A stretch of 64,000 nt of DNA. Origin: J027 sp034437655 (GTDB taxonomy: Bacteria; Chloroflexota; Anaerolineae; Aggregatilineales; J027). Under the pieces are notes generated by a model. It was not told the DNA's origin and did not search any database. It saw only the letters and a list, made by a program, of their open reading frames with translations. The stretch lies in assembly GCA_034437655.1 (NCBI GenBank), contig DAOTTU010000085.1, positions 94,527 through 158,526 on the forward strand, given 5' to 3'. Shown piece by piece: positions 54,177 to 62,084 of the stretch. Numbering within the stretch: the stretch's first letter is position 1; each line of letters starts with the position of its first letter. The translations under genes were made by a program, and so were the position numbers.

Positions 54177-54716
54177 CTATTCAGCCTCACCAGATTGTTG
54201 TTGACGCAACGCTTCAAGCTGTTCTTTGCGCAACTTTTTGATAGTTGCATGGGCACCAGTGACCAGTAGTTCCAGCTTTTCGAGACTGCCACCAGCACCT
54301 TCAATCTTTTCACGGGCGCTGTTGGTGAAGCGATGTGCATGCACGGTCAGGTTAAGGCTCAACTCGCCATCACCAAGCACAACAACGGGTTTGTCCCCGT
54401 CACGCACGAGCCCTTTTTCCGCAAGCACCCCGGGGGTCACGGTGTCGCCAGCGCTAAACGTCTCTTGCAGGTCACGCACGTTGACTTCCTGATATTCAAT
54501 GCGGAATTTGTTCGTAAACCCGCGCTTGAAAGGCATACGGCGGACCAATGGCAACTGACCACCCTCAAAGTAAGGGCCTTTGCCGCCACCGCTACGGGCT
54601 CCCTGGCCTTTGGTACCACGCCCGGCAGTTTTACCCTGCCCGGCCGCAATACCACGCCCTACACGACGCTTGCGCCGCCGAGAGCCCTTGTCTGGTTTCA
54701 AATCATGAATTTTCAT
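54177..54716 (-). CDS. rplO: 50S ribosomal protein L15, with C-terminal extension
   Basis: 179 residues against about 146 usually. KIHDLKPDKGSRRRKRRVGR and the glycine-rich GQGARSGGGKGPYFEGGQ are typical of this late-assembling large-subunit protein. The extra length is a Lys/Glu/Gln-rich helix at the end (KKLRKEQLEALRQQQSGEAE). 3 bases after rpmD. Confidence 0.96.
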   Translation of the reverse strand: MKIHDLKPDKGSRRRKRRVGRGIAAGQGKTAGRGTKGQGARSGGGKGPYFEGGQLPLVRRMPFKRGFTNKFRIEYQEVNVRDLQETFSAGDTVTPGVLAEKGLVRDGDKPVVVLGDGELSLNLTVHAHRFTNSAREKIEGAGGSLEKLELLVTGAHATIKKLRKEQLEALRQQQSGEAE

Positions 54717-54719
54717 CGG

Positions 54720-54917
54720 TTATGCTTCTACCTCTTCGACTTCGATGAGATGACTGACTTTGTTAATCATCCCACGCACGGACGGTGAATCGTCACGTTC
54801 AACGCTATCATTGATACGCTTCAAGCCCAACGTTGTCAGTGTATCGCGTTGACGCTTCCTGGTGGAAATTGTGCTGCGCTTAAGCGTAATCTTAAGTCGT
54901 TTCGGGTTCGTCGTCAC
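54720..54917 (-). CDS. rpmD: 50S ribosomal protein L30
   Basis: 65 residues from GTG 54917, which has GGAG 8 bases upstream and overlaps the end of rpsE by 26 bases. A longer frame to 54968 would lie inside rpsE. LKITLKRSTISTRKRQRDTL and GMINKVSHLIEVEE are family-typical. Confidence 0.93.
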   Translation of the reverse strand: MTTNPKRLKITLKRSTISTRKRQRDTLTTLGLKRINDSVERDDSPSVRGMINKVSHLIEVEEVEA

Positions 54918-55449
54918 TTTGTTCTCTCCGTTCCCAGAAGGGGCGAATTTCGTCCGGGTCTTTGCCACGCATCGCAGCGAGTGTCTTCAGGTCTTTCAAT
55001 TCACCCAACCCGTTCATAGTCGCTTTAGCCACGTTGAGGATGTTCGCGCTCTGCATACTCTTGCTGAGGATGTCTGTTACCCCGGCAACTTCCAGCACAG
55101 CACGCACCGCACCACCAGCGATAACGCCCGTACCGGGTGAAGCAGGCTTCAGCATTACAGTGGCACCCCCATGTTGGCCATGGACCAGGTGCGGAATTGT
55201 ACCGCCAGACAATGCAACACGACGCATATTCTTCCGCGCCCGCTCACTACCTTTGCGGATAGCGTCTGGCACACTACGCGCCTTGCCGATCCCGACACCG
55301 ACACGCCCACGATTGTCACCGACGACGACCACCGTTCGGAAGGCAAACTGGCGACCACCTTTGACCACTTTGGCGACACGCGCAATGTCAATTACGCGCT
55401 CATCAAGTTCTTCGCGGTCTTCGTCTTTTCTACGCTCACGTCGTCCCAT
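54892..55449 (-). CDS. rpsE: 30S ribosomal protein S5
   Basis: 185 residues. Part of the mRNA entry site and decoding accuracy of the 30S subunit. KVVKGGRQFAFRTVVVVGD and GVGIGKARSVPDAIRKG are conserved. N-terminus is charged (GRRERRKDEDREE) and the C-terminus is somewhat long and acidic. It overlaps rpmD. Confidence 0.97.
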   Translation of the reverse strand: MGRRERRKDEDREELDERVIDIARVAKVVKGGRQFAFRTVVVVGDNRGRVGVGIGKARSVPDAIRKGSERARKNMRRVALSGGTIPHLVHGQHGGATVMLKPASPGTGVIAGGAVRAVLEVAGVTDILSKSMQSANILNVAKATMNGLGELKDLKTLAAMRGKDPDEIRPFWERREQSDDEPETT

Positions 55450-55463
55450 AGTATCCTATACTC

Positions 55464-55829
55464 CTAAAATTCTAGTCCGCCTTCGCGTGCGCCCTCTGCC
55501 AGGGCTTGCACACGACCGTGATACCGAAAGCCACCGCGGTCGAAGACCACCTTGCTAATACCAGCAGCTTTGGCACGCTTTGCAACTTCCATGCCGACCA
55601 TTTTGGCACGTTCGAGCGGCGGCTTGTCAGCCAGTTGCGATGACAGTTCCCGATCAATAGTAGAGGCAGCAACAAGAGTGTTGCCCTGCTCATCATCAAT
55701 CACCTGGGCATAGATGTTTTCCAGGCTCCGAAAGACATTCAACCGTGGGCACTCGGCCGTACCAGTAACTTTGGCACGGACACGACGATGACGGCGCTTA
55801 CGCTGTTCGTTACGTGATTTCTTAGCCAT
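55464..55829 (-). CDS. rplR: 50S ribosomal protein L18
   Basis: 121 residues; binds 5S rRNA with L5. A basic N-terminus (KKSRNEQRKRRHRRVRAKV) precedes LNVFRSLENIYAQVIDD and FDRGGFRYHGRVQALAEGAR. Standard length and place between rplF and rpsE. Confidence 0.97.
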   Translation of the reverse strand: MAKKSRNEQRKRRHRRVRAKVTGTAECPRLNVFRSLENIYAQVIDDEQGNTLVAASTIDRELSSQLADKPPLERAKMVGMEVAKRAKAAGISKVVFDRGGFRYHGRVQALAEGAREGGLEF

Positions 55830-55847
55830 AATATATGGTACTTGCCT

Positions 55848-56396
55848 TTACTTCTTACCGCTTTTACCGGCTTTACGACGGATAATTTCACCTTCATAGC
55901 GCACACCCTTGCCCTTGTAGGGTTCTGGTGGACGCCGCTTGCGAATCCAGGCAGTTACCTGACCCACTTCTTGCTTGTCAGAGCCCATAATGTGGATGAC
56001 AGTACCACGCTTGTCCTTGGGGACATCAAATTCCAGGGTGTCGGTCGCTGGCACTATGATAGGGTGCGAAAAGCCAAGGTGCAGCACAAGGTCTTTGCCT
56101 TGCATTTCAGCACGATAACCAACACCTTCAATCACCAGCGTCTTCTTGAACCCTTCAGACACGCCAACAACCATGTTATTGACCAATGAACGTGTCAACC
56201 CGTGCAGCGACTTGTGCCGCTTGGTTTCTGTCGGTCGGTCGACCAGGATTTGACCATCTTCTTCACGGATCGTGAGTTCAGGGTTGAACATCTGGTTGAG
56301 TTCACCACGTGGTCCTTTGACAGTCACCTCATTCTTGTTGATTGTCACCTGAACCCCGCTAGGGATCGGAATCGGTGCATATCCAATTCGCGACAT
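55848..56396 (-). CDS. rplF: 50S ribosomal protein L6
   Basis: 182 residues forming two repeated alpha/beta domains, near the factor-binding site of the large subunit. MSRIGYAPIPIPSGVQV and the C-terminal IRKRRPPEPYKGKGVRYEGE are typical. GGAGG lies before the ATG. An unusually long 179-base spacer lies between it and rpsH. Confidence 0.97.
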   Translation of the reverse strand: MSRIGYAPIPIPSGVQVTINKNEVTVKGPRGELNQMFNPELTIREEDGQILVDRPTETKRHKSLHGLTRSLVNNMVVGVSEGFKKTLVIEGVGYRAEMQGKDLVLHLGFSHPIIVPATDTLEFDVPKDKRGTVIHIMGSDKQEVGQVTAWIRKRRPPEPYKGKGVRYEGEIIRRKAGKSGKK

Positions 56397-56476
56397 TGCT
56401 ATTCCTCCAACAATTATTTGATGAGATATTGTACTCTGGTGTCTGGCATTCTGGCCGTAATCGCCACCTTAATTGG

Positions 56477-56536
56477 GGTTCAGCTTTCAGGCTAAGCGCC
56501 CTACTTTTATACAGCGGTTAGGCTGAAAACTGAACC
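56477..56536 (-). repeat. Large imperfect inverted repeat in the rpsH-rplF spacer
   Basis: Arms 56477-56499 and 56514-56536 match at 20 of 23 positions. In the minus-strand RNA they pair with one G-U and two C-C mismatches around a 14-base loop. No T run follows. A smaller CCTGC/GCAGG dyad lies at about 56538-56562. No gene is seen in the 179-base spacer. Confidence 0.7.
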
Positions 56537-56575
56537 ACCTGCACATTTACATGCACAGCAGGCGCGACCCGTTGC

Positions 56576-56989
56576 CTACCAAACGTAGCAGAGCACCTCG
56601 CCACCTATCCCCTGACGCCGTGCTGTTTGGCCAGTCATCACGCCACGGTTGGTTGTAAGCATCACCACACCCATCCCGCTCAGCACCCAGGGAATTTCAC
56701 TTTTACCAACATAGATGCGCCGTCCGGGTTTGCTGACACGCTGTAGCCCGGTAATCACCGGACGACGGTCACGACGGTCGCCAAAGTACTTCAACTCAAT
56801 GTCAATCGATTTCATATACGGCTTCGCTTCATCAGCGCTGGCACTATAGCCTGTGATATAGCCCTCTTCTAGCAGCACACGAGCAATTTGCTCTTTGAGC
56901 TTCGAATATGGAATCGAGACAGTCTCATGCTGTACGGTCAGGGCATTGCGAATGCGCGTTAGCATATCGGCTACGGGATCGCTGTACAT
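56576..56989 (-). CDS. rpsH: 30S ribosomal protein S8
   Basis: 137 residues. Binds 16S helix 21 and in some bacteria its own mRNA. DPVADMLTRIRNALTVQHE and the C-terminal GVMTGQTARRQGIGGEVLCYVW are conserved. It follows rpsN by 13 bases. Confidence 0.97.
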   Translation of the reverse strand: MYSDPVADMLTRIRNALTVQHETVSIPYSKLKEQIARVLLEEGYITGYSASADEAKPYMKSIDIELKYFGDRRDRRPVITGLQRVSKPGRRIYVGKSEIPWVLSGMGVVMLTTNRGVMTGQTARRQGIGGEVLCYVW

Positions 56990-57002
56990 AATTTACTCGC
57001 TC

Positions 57003-57209
57003 CTACCAGCTTGACTTGACCACGCCGGGGATACGCCCCTGCAATGCCAATTCGCGGAAGTGAATACGGCACAGCCCAAAGCGACGGATGTACCCGCGTG
57101 CCCGGCCACATGTTTTGCCGGAGTCGGGGTCAACATACTGGCACCGATTTACAACACGGACCTTGTATTTACGCTTGCTTTCACGGCTTGTTTGTGATTT
57201 TTTTGCCAT
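57003..57209 (-). CDS. rpsN: 30S ribosomal protein S14, short zinc form with enlarged knuckle
   Basis: 68 residues against about 61 for the zinc (C+) type. The usual C-X2-C...C-X2-C is changed: the first pair is spread by an 8-residue insert (C-X10-C; Cys codons 57141-57143 and 57108-57110) and the last ligand is His, giving C-X10-C-X10-C-X2-H. The rest (RRFGLCRIHFRELALQGRIP and the end GVVKSSW) is typical. Zinc binding through three Cys and one His is possible. Normal place between rplE and rpsH. Confidence 0.95.
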   Translation of the reverse strand: MAKKSQTSRESKRKYKVRVVNRCQYVDPDSGKTCGRARGYIRRFGLCRIHFRELALQGRIPGVVKSSW

Positions 57210-57231
57210 CAGATATTCTCACTCCAGGGTG

Positions 57232-57777
57232 TTAGTTTTCAACGAAGGGGAAGCCAAGCAGCTTCAACAGACGCCGACCCTCTTCGTCGTTGTCCGCTGT
57301 TGTAACAATGGTGATTTCCATGCCACGCAGCTTGTCAATTTTGTCGAATTCGATTTCCGGGAAGATAAGCTGTTCACGGAGCCCAAGGGTATAGTTACCA
57401 CGACCGTCGAACGCATCAGGGCTAATCCCACGGAAGTCACGTGTACGGGGTAGCGCGATATTTACGAGACGGTCGAGCAGAGCCCACATTCGGTCACCGC
57501 GCAGGGTAACTTTCACACCGATCGCACGTCCTTCGCGCAGTTTAAAGCCCGCAACACTCTTACGTGCCCGGGTGATAACGGGTTTCTGCCCGGTAATCTT
57601 CGTCATGTCCTCAACGGCAGCATCCAGCGCTTTTGAATTTTCCAGCGCTTCGCCAACACCAATATTCAGCACCACTTTTACGATACGCGGCACCATCATT
57701 GGGCTGCTGAAGCTAAATTCCTCCTGAAGGGTCGGGGCGACTTCGTCAAGGTACTTTTCACGCATTGCAACTGGCAT
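57232..57777 (-). CDS. rplE: 50S ribosomal protein L5
   Basis: 181 residues from ATG 57777, which has GGAGGTG 7 bases upstream; a GTG five codons upstream overlaps that site. Binds 5S rRNA and contacts S13 and the P-site tRNA. KVVLNIGVGEALENSKAL, LREGRAIGVKVTLRG and the end RRLLKLLGFPF are conserved. Confidence 0.97.
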   Translation of the reverse strand: MPVAMREKYLDEVAPTLQEEFSFSSPMMVPRIVKVVLNIGVGEALENSKALDAAVEDMTKITGQKPVITRARKSVAGFKLREGRAIGVKVTLRGDRMWALLDRLVNIALPRTRDFRGISPDAFDGRGNYTLGLREQLIFPEIEFDKIDKLRGMEITIVTTADNDEEGRRLLKLLGFPFVEN

Positions 57778-57791
57778 CGTCTGCACCTCCA

Positions 57792-58115
57792 CTAATCAAT
57801 ATCACTGCCGCATTTACGGCACACACGAACTTTGATGCCGTCTTCGTCAACACGATATCCCACACGGGTACGTTGATCACACTGTGTACAAACCAGCATG
57901 ACATTGGAGAGGTCAATCGGTGCCTCAAATTCAACGATACCTGCCTGAGTAGTGCGCCGGCCAGCTTGTTGCGCTTGCTGGTGCTTTTTCATCACATTGA
58001 CACGATCTACCACCACACGGTTACGCTTGGGAATGACTTTCGACACTTCGCCACGCACACCGCGATCTTTGCCGGCGACAACTTCGACGGTATCGCCTAC
58101 TTTAATTCGTTGCAT
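57792..58115 (-). CDS. rplX: 50S ribosomal protein L24
   Basis: 107 residues. Assembly initiator of the large subunit, with a KOW motif near the N-terminus (VGDTVEVVAGKDRGVRGEV). The C-terminal VMLVCTQCDQRTRVGY and VCRKCGSDI form a four-cysteine zinc pattern found in some bacterial L24. The rplE ribosome site overlaps its stop. Confidence 0.96.
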   Translation of the reverse strand: MQRIKVGDTVEVVAGKDRGVRGEVSKVIPKRNRVVVDRVNVMKKHQQAQQAGRRTTQAGIVEFEAPIDLSNVMLVCTQCDQRTRVGYRVDEDGIKVRVCRKCGSDID

Positions 58116-58128
58116 CTTTGAATCTCCT

Positions 58129-58503
58129 TTACAGTGTCTCTGGCGCCAGCGCGACGATCTTCATATAGCCCTTGGCACGTAATTCGCGGGCAACCGGGCC
58201 GAAGATACGAGTGCCAAGCGGGTCTTGCGAACCGTCGGGCCGCAGGATCACAGCAGCATTGTCGTCAAAGCGGATGTAGCTTCCATCAGGACGACGAAAT
58301 TCTTTAGCCGTCCGCACGATGACCGCCCGCACAACATCACTCTTTTTTACAGAGCCCTGCGGTGACGCTGATTTGACCGTGGCGACCACAAGATCACCAA
58401 CGCCACCATAGTTCACCACTGAACCACCCAGGACACGGATCACCAATAGTTCGCGGGCCCCGGTATTGTCAGCTACGTTCAGGCGCGACTCAGTTTGAAT
58501 CAT
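58129..58503 (-). CDS. rplN: 50S ribosomal protein L14
   Basis: 124 residues. Contacts 16S rRNA in an inter-subunit bridge. MIQTESRLNVADNTGARELL and the end ARELRAKGYMKIVALAPETL are conserved. The start overlaps the end of rpsQ by 14 bases. Confidence 0.97.
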   Translation of the reverse strand: MIQTESRLNVADNTGARELLVIRVLGGSVVNYGGVGDLVVATVKSASPQGSVKKSDVVRAVIVRTAKEFRRPDGSYIRFDDNAAVILRPDGSQDPLGTRIFGPVARELRAKGYMKIVALAPETL

Positions 58504-58849
58504 CGCTCTCGCTCTCTTCCTCTTCTTCTATCCCCAACACCTCGCGTGCTTCTTCCACGGCTTCGATGTCTTCTTCACCTGCGGCTTCGGCTTCGGCGGC
58601 GGTGGGGGCTTCTAACACGGCTTCAACAGCCCAACGTTTACGTTTGCTGATGGGGCGGCTTTCTACAATGCGCACCACCGACCCTTCGACAATCGCATTG
58701 GTTTCGTCATGAGCAAGATATTTCTTGTAGGTACGAATGACCTTGCCATATAGGGGATGACGGCTGGTTGACTCTACCTGAACAGTGACAGTCTTGTCCA
58801 TCTTGTCACTAACGACCACCCCTTGTAGACGACGGCGGTTATTCGGCAT
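58490..58849 (-). CDS. rpsQ: 30S ribosomal protein S17 with acidic C-terminal tail
   Basis: 119 residues. Residues 1-81 are a normal S17 (RRRLQGVVVSDKMDKTVTVQ, a primary 16S binder). About 38 extra residues at the end are mostly Glu, Ala, Asp and Ser (EEDIEAVEEAREVLGIEEEE). An acidic tail is odd for a ribosomal RNA binder. It overlaps rpmC by 11 bases and rplN by 14. Confidence 0.96.
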   Translation of the reverse strand: MPNNRRRLQGVVVSDKMDKTVTVQVESTSRHPLYGKVIRTYKKYLAHDETNAIVEGSVVRIVESRPISKRKRWAVEAVLEAPTAAEAEAAGEEDIEAVEEAREVLGIEEEEESESDDSN

Positions 58850-59063
58850 CTTCTTCTTCCTTTATCAATTCCAGCGCAAGCTGACGTTCATGAAGGACTG
58901 TTTTACAACGCGCAATGTCGCGTTTGACGTTTCCAAGCCGCGAGTGGTTTTCTAGCTGGCCAATCGCTTTCTGGAAACGTAGCTTGAACAGTTCTTCCTT
59001 CAAATCTTCCAGACGTTTTAAGATTTTCTCGTCAGACAGGTTGCGCAGTTCGGATGCATACAT
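58839..59063 (-). CDS. rpmC: 50S ribosomal protein L29
   Basis: 74 residues, two helices. Sits at the tunnel exit and helps dock SRP and trigger factor. ELRNLSDEKILKRLEDLKEE and LFKLRFQKAIGQLENHSRLG are typical. 3 bases after rplP. Confidence 0.96.
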   Translation of the reverse strand: MYASELRNLSDEKILKRLEDLKEELFKLRFQKAIGQLENHSRLGNVKRDIARCKTVLHERQLALELIKEEEDAE

Positions 59064-59066
59064 CGA

Positions 59067-59498
59067 CTAAACCTCCTTACCAGAGATGGGGTCGGCACGC
59101 TTCACAAATTTCGTCTTAATCGGCAACTTATAAGCAGCACGACGGAGCGCTTCACGGGCGACTTCTTCACTAACCCCCTGCATTTCAAACAGGATACGCC
59201 CGGGCTTAACCACTGCCACCCAGAATTCGACCGAGCCTTTACCTTTACCCATACGGGTTTCAGCCGGCTTAGCCGTGATCGGTTTATCAGGGAAAATACG
59301 AATCCATACCTTCCCACGGCGGCGAATGTGGCGCACAATCGCACGGCGACAGGCTTCAATCTGTCGGCTCGTGATCCAATGTGGTTCCATCGCCATCAGA
59401 GCATAGTCCCCAAATTGAATCTGGTTGCCGCGATACGCCTTGCCTCTCATACGGCCGCGCATCTGCTTGCGGTATTTTACGCGCTTTGGCATTAACAT
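59067..59498 (-). CDS. rplP: 50S ribosomal protein L16
   Basis: 143 residues. Binds near the A-site tRNA elbow and 5S rRNA. KRVKYRKQMRGRMRGKAYRG, RMGKGKGSVEFWVAVVKPGR and LFEMQGVSEEVAREALRRAA are conserved. ATG 59498 has AGGAG 8 bases upstream; a second ATG at 59492 is also possible. Confidence 0.97.
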   Translation of the reverse strand: MLMPKRVKYRKQMRGRMRGKAYRGNQIQFGDYALMAMEPHWITSRQIEACRRAIVRHIRRRGKVWIRIFPDKPITAKPAETRMGKGKGSVEFWVAVVKPGRILFEMQGVSEEVAREALRRAAYKLPIKTKFVKRADPISGKEV

Positions 59499-59536
59499 TG
59501 CGGAATCTCCTGATTATGAACAATGGATTTGCGGCG

Positions 59537-60205
59537 CTATTGGGACTGTTCGGCCTTGCGGCGCGGTTCTTCGCCCAACTGGTCGCCCTTGTAAATCCAG
59601 ACTTTGACACCAATCCGCCCAAAAGTTGTGTGTGCTTCGGCAAAGCCATAGTCAATCACACTGCGGAGGGTGTTACGCGGCACGCGCCCTTCCACCATCC
59701 ATTCCTTGCGGGCCATTTCAGAGCCACCCAACCGACCAGACGCTTCTACCCGGATACCTTTCGCACCCTGGCGCATCGCTTGTTGCATCGCACGTTTCAT
59801 TGCACGACTATGGCTGATGCGGCGCTCGAGCTGACCAGCAATGTTTTTGGCAACCAGTACGGAGTCAACATCTGGCTTGGTGATTTCTTCGACTTCGACT
59901 TTGACTTTCTTGTTTTCGCCAACAAGTTCTTCAAGGCCCAGGCGCAACTTTTTGACGTTTTCGCCCTTACGCCCAATGACAATGCCCGGGCGTGCCGTAA
60001 AGATCGTCACCTGGACTTGATTGGGGTAGCGCTCAATTTCAATTTCAGAAACGCCAGCCCGCTCAAGGGATTTTTCAATATAGCGGCGAACTTCAAAGTC
60101 TTCTTGCAGTAAGTCTGTGTAACGCTGGCCTTCGGCATACCACCGTGCTGACCAGTCCCGATTAATTTTCAGTCGCATACCGACCGGGTGGACTTTGCGT
60201 CCCAT
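59537..60205 (-). CDS. rpsC: 30S ribosomal protein S3
   Basis: 222 residues. mRNA-entry helicase partner of S4 and S5. An N-terminal GRKVHPVGMRLKINRDW precedes the KH domain with PGIVIGRKGENVKKLR and the C-terminal RVPRNTLRSVIDYGFAEAHT. Standard place. Confidence 0.97.
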   Translation of the reverse strand: MGRKVHPVGMRLKINRDWSARWYAEGQRYTDLLQEDFEVRRYIEKSLERAGVSEIEIERYPNQVQVTIFTARPGIVIGRKGENVKKLRLGLEELVGENKKVKVEVEEITKPDVDSVLVAKNIAGQLERRISHSRAMKRAMQQAMRQGAKGIRVEASGRLGGSEMARKEWMVEGRVPRNTLRSVIDYGFAEAHTTFGRIGVKVWIYKGDQLGEEPRRKAEQSQ

Positions 60206-60214
60206 AAGCTACTC

Positions 60215-60553
60215 CTAGTACTCGTATTCACTTAGAATAACGGCCAGATGCGAAGATGGTTTCACACGTGGTTTATAACGCCCACGCGCCCCGGCCTTGT
60301 ATCGTTGTTGGCGCGGCCCTTCGTCTGCCGTAATATGCGTAACCCGCAAATCTTCGCGGTTTAGCTCATAGTTCTCTTCAGCATTTGCAATCGCAGAAAG
60401 AATGAGCTTACGGACATAACCGGCACCTTTTTGCGGCATAAATTGCAACGTTACAACGGCTTCTTCGGCATCCATACCACGCACCTGGTCACAGACCAGG
60501 CGTAATTTCTGCGCAGAAATGGGCAAATGCCGTGCTGTAGCGCGTACGTCCAT
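60215..60553 (-). CDS. rplV: 50S ribosomal protein L22
   Basis: 112 residues. Its long loop lines the exit tunnel. RHLPISAQKLRLVCDQVRGM and ITADEGPRQQRYKAGARGRY are conserved. 9 bases before rpsC. Confidence 0.97.
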   Translation of the reverse strand: MDVRATARHLPISAQKLRLVCDQVRGMDAEEAVVTLQFMPQKGAGYVRKLILSAIANAEENYELNREDLRVTHITADEGPRQQRYKAGARGRYKPRVKPSSHLAVILSEYEY

Positions 60554-60569
60554 CGGCTATACTCCTTAG

Positions 60570-60845
60570 CTATTTGCGCTTTTTGCCTTCGAGGATGTGG
60601 CCTCGAAAGGTGCGTGTCGGTGCAAATTCGCCGAGCTTGTGCCCCACCATTGTTTCGGTGATGTAAATTGGCACATGCTGACGCCCGTTATGGACAGCGA
60701 TCGTGTGGCCAACCATCTGCGGGAAGATGGTGCTTGCACGGCTCCAGGTTCGGATCACCCGCTTTTCGCCCTTAGCATTCATCTTCTCGATTTTATCGAG
60801 CAGACTGGGCGCTATATATGGTCCTTTTTTCAGTGAACGCGACAT
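60570..60845 (-). CDS. rpsS: 30S ribosomal protein S19
   Basis: 91 residues. Head protein next to S13. SRSLKKGPYIAPSLLDKIEK and GHKLGEFAPTRTFRGHI are conserved. Between rplB and rplV as usual. Confidence 0.97.
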   Translation of the reverse strand: MSRSLKKGPYIAPSLLDKIEKMNAKGEKRVIRTWSRASTIFPQMVGHTIAVHNGRQHVPIYITETMVGHKLGEFAPTRTFRGHILEGKKRK

Positions 60846-60860
60846 ATTGTCTCCTCAGCT

Positions 60861-61697
60861 CTAACGCTTGCGGCCACGCCGACGAATGATGTACTTGTCT
60901 GTGCGCTTATTACGACGGGTGCGGACACCAAGCGCAGGCTTGCCCCACGGGGTTTTCGGTGCTGCCATACCAATCCCGGTACGACCTTCACCACCACCGT
61001 GCGGGTGGCTTGCCGGGTCCATTGCTGAACCGCGCACTGTTGGGCGCCAACCCTTCCAGCGTTTACGACCGGCCTTACCCAGCCTGACGTTGCCATGATC
61101 GGTGTTTCCAACCTGCCCGATGGTCGCCATGCATTCCTGGCGTACACGCCGAACTTCACCACTGGGCAAACGCAGCACCACATAGGCACCTTCTTTACCA
61201 AGAATCTGCGCACTGGTACCCGCCGCACGGGCTAGTTGCCCACCACGGCCGGGTTCAAGCTCAATATTATGAATGGTAGTACCAAGCGGAATGTAACGCA
61301 TTGGCAAGGCGTTCCCGGTCTGAATTTCAGCATCGGCCCCATTCATGATGGTGTCGCCGACTTTCAAACCTAGCGGCGCGATGATGTAGGACTTTTCACC
61401 GTCTTCGTAGACCACTTTTGCAATGCGGGCAGAACGGTTGGGGTCATATTCAATCGAGACGACTTCCGCAGGAACATCCAACTTACCACGCTTGAAGTCA
61501 ATCATACGGTAACGGCGTTTGTGGCCACCGCCACGGTGACGAATCGTTACGCGCCCCTTATTGTTACGCCCGGCGTGGTTTTTCAGGGGTTGAATCAAGC
61601 TGCGTTCTGGCTTAACACCTTTCGTCAGATCGTCAAAGTTATGCCCCGTCATGTCACGACGTCCGGCAGATGTTGGCTTATAGAATTTGATTGGCAT
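60861..61697 (-). CDS. rplB: 50S ribosomal protein L2
   Basis: 278 residues. Close to the peptidyl transferase centre and needed for subunit joining. NKGRVTIRHRGGGHKRRYR, PSGEVRRVRQECMATIGQVG and the conserved-histidine loop AMDPASHPHGGGEGR are present. Confidence 0.97.
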   Translation of the reverse strand: MPIKFYKPTSAGRRDMTGHNFDDLTKGVKPERSLIQPLKNHAGRNNKGRVTIRHRGGGHKRRYRMIDFKRGKLDVPAEVVSIEYDPNRSARIAKVVYEDGEKSYIIAPLGLKVGDTIMNGADAEIQTGNALPMRYIPLGTTIHNIELEPGRGGQLARAAGTSAQILGKEGAYVVLRLPSGEVRRVRQECMATIGQVGNTDHGNVRLGKAGRKRWKGWRPTVRGSAMDPASHPHGGGEGRTGIGMAAPKTPWGKPALGVRTRRNKRTDKYIIRRRGRKR

Positions 61698-61730
61698 TTG
61701 TACTTATCTCCATTGGTGGCACTAATTCCC

Positions 61731-61778
61731 AACTAGGTACTGGTTATCTGCACACCACTGACTTGTAAAGACCTAGTT
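61731..61778 (-). repeat. Inverted repeat in the rplW-rplB spacer
   Basis: AACTAGGT (61731-61738) and ACCTAGTT (61771-61778), 8 bp with a 32-base loop. One arm contains the rplW stop codon. The 75-base spacer shows nothing else. Confidence 0.4.
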
Positions 61779-62069
61779 ACTGTAGATGTCGATCGATTGC
61801 CCGGGTGCAAGCGTGACAATCGCCTTTTTCCAACGTTGCTTACGGATGTAGAACTTACGCCCACGCCGACCCCGTTTGGGGGGCATGACCATCGTCCGTA
61901 CGTTCATAACGTCTACGTCAAAGATGCGTACTATTGCATCTGCAATCTGAATCTTGGTTGCATCGCGGTGGACTTCGAACACATACTGATTAAAGTCTGC
62001 TTCTAGTATGTTGGACTTCTCCGTCACAATCGGACGAATCAATATATCCCACATGGTCAAGTCTGCCAT
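61773..62069 (-). CDS. rplW: 50S ribosomal protein L23
   Basis: 98 residues. Docking site for trigger factor at the tunnel exit. DILIRPIVTEKSNILEADFN, VFEVHRDATKIQIADAI and the basic loop PPKRGRRGRKFYIRKQRWKK are typical. Confidence 0.96.
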   Translation of the reverse strand: MADLTMWDILIRPIVTEKSNILEADFNQYVFEVHRDATKIQIADAIVRIFDVDVMNVRTMVMPPKRGRRGRKFYIRKQRWKKAIVTLAPGQSIDIYSN

Positions 62070-62084
62070 TATTTCACCTCTCGA

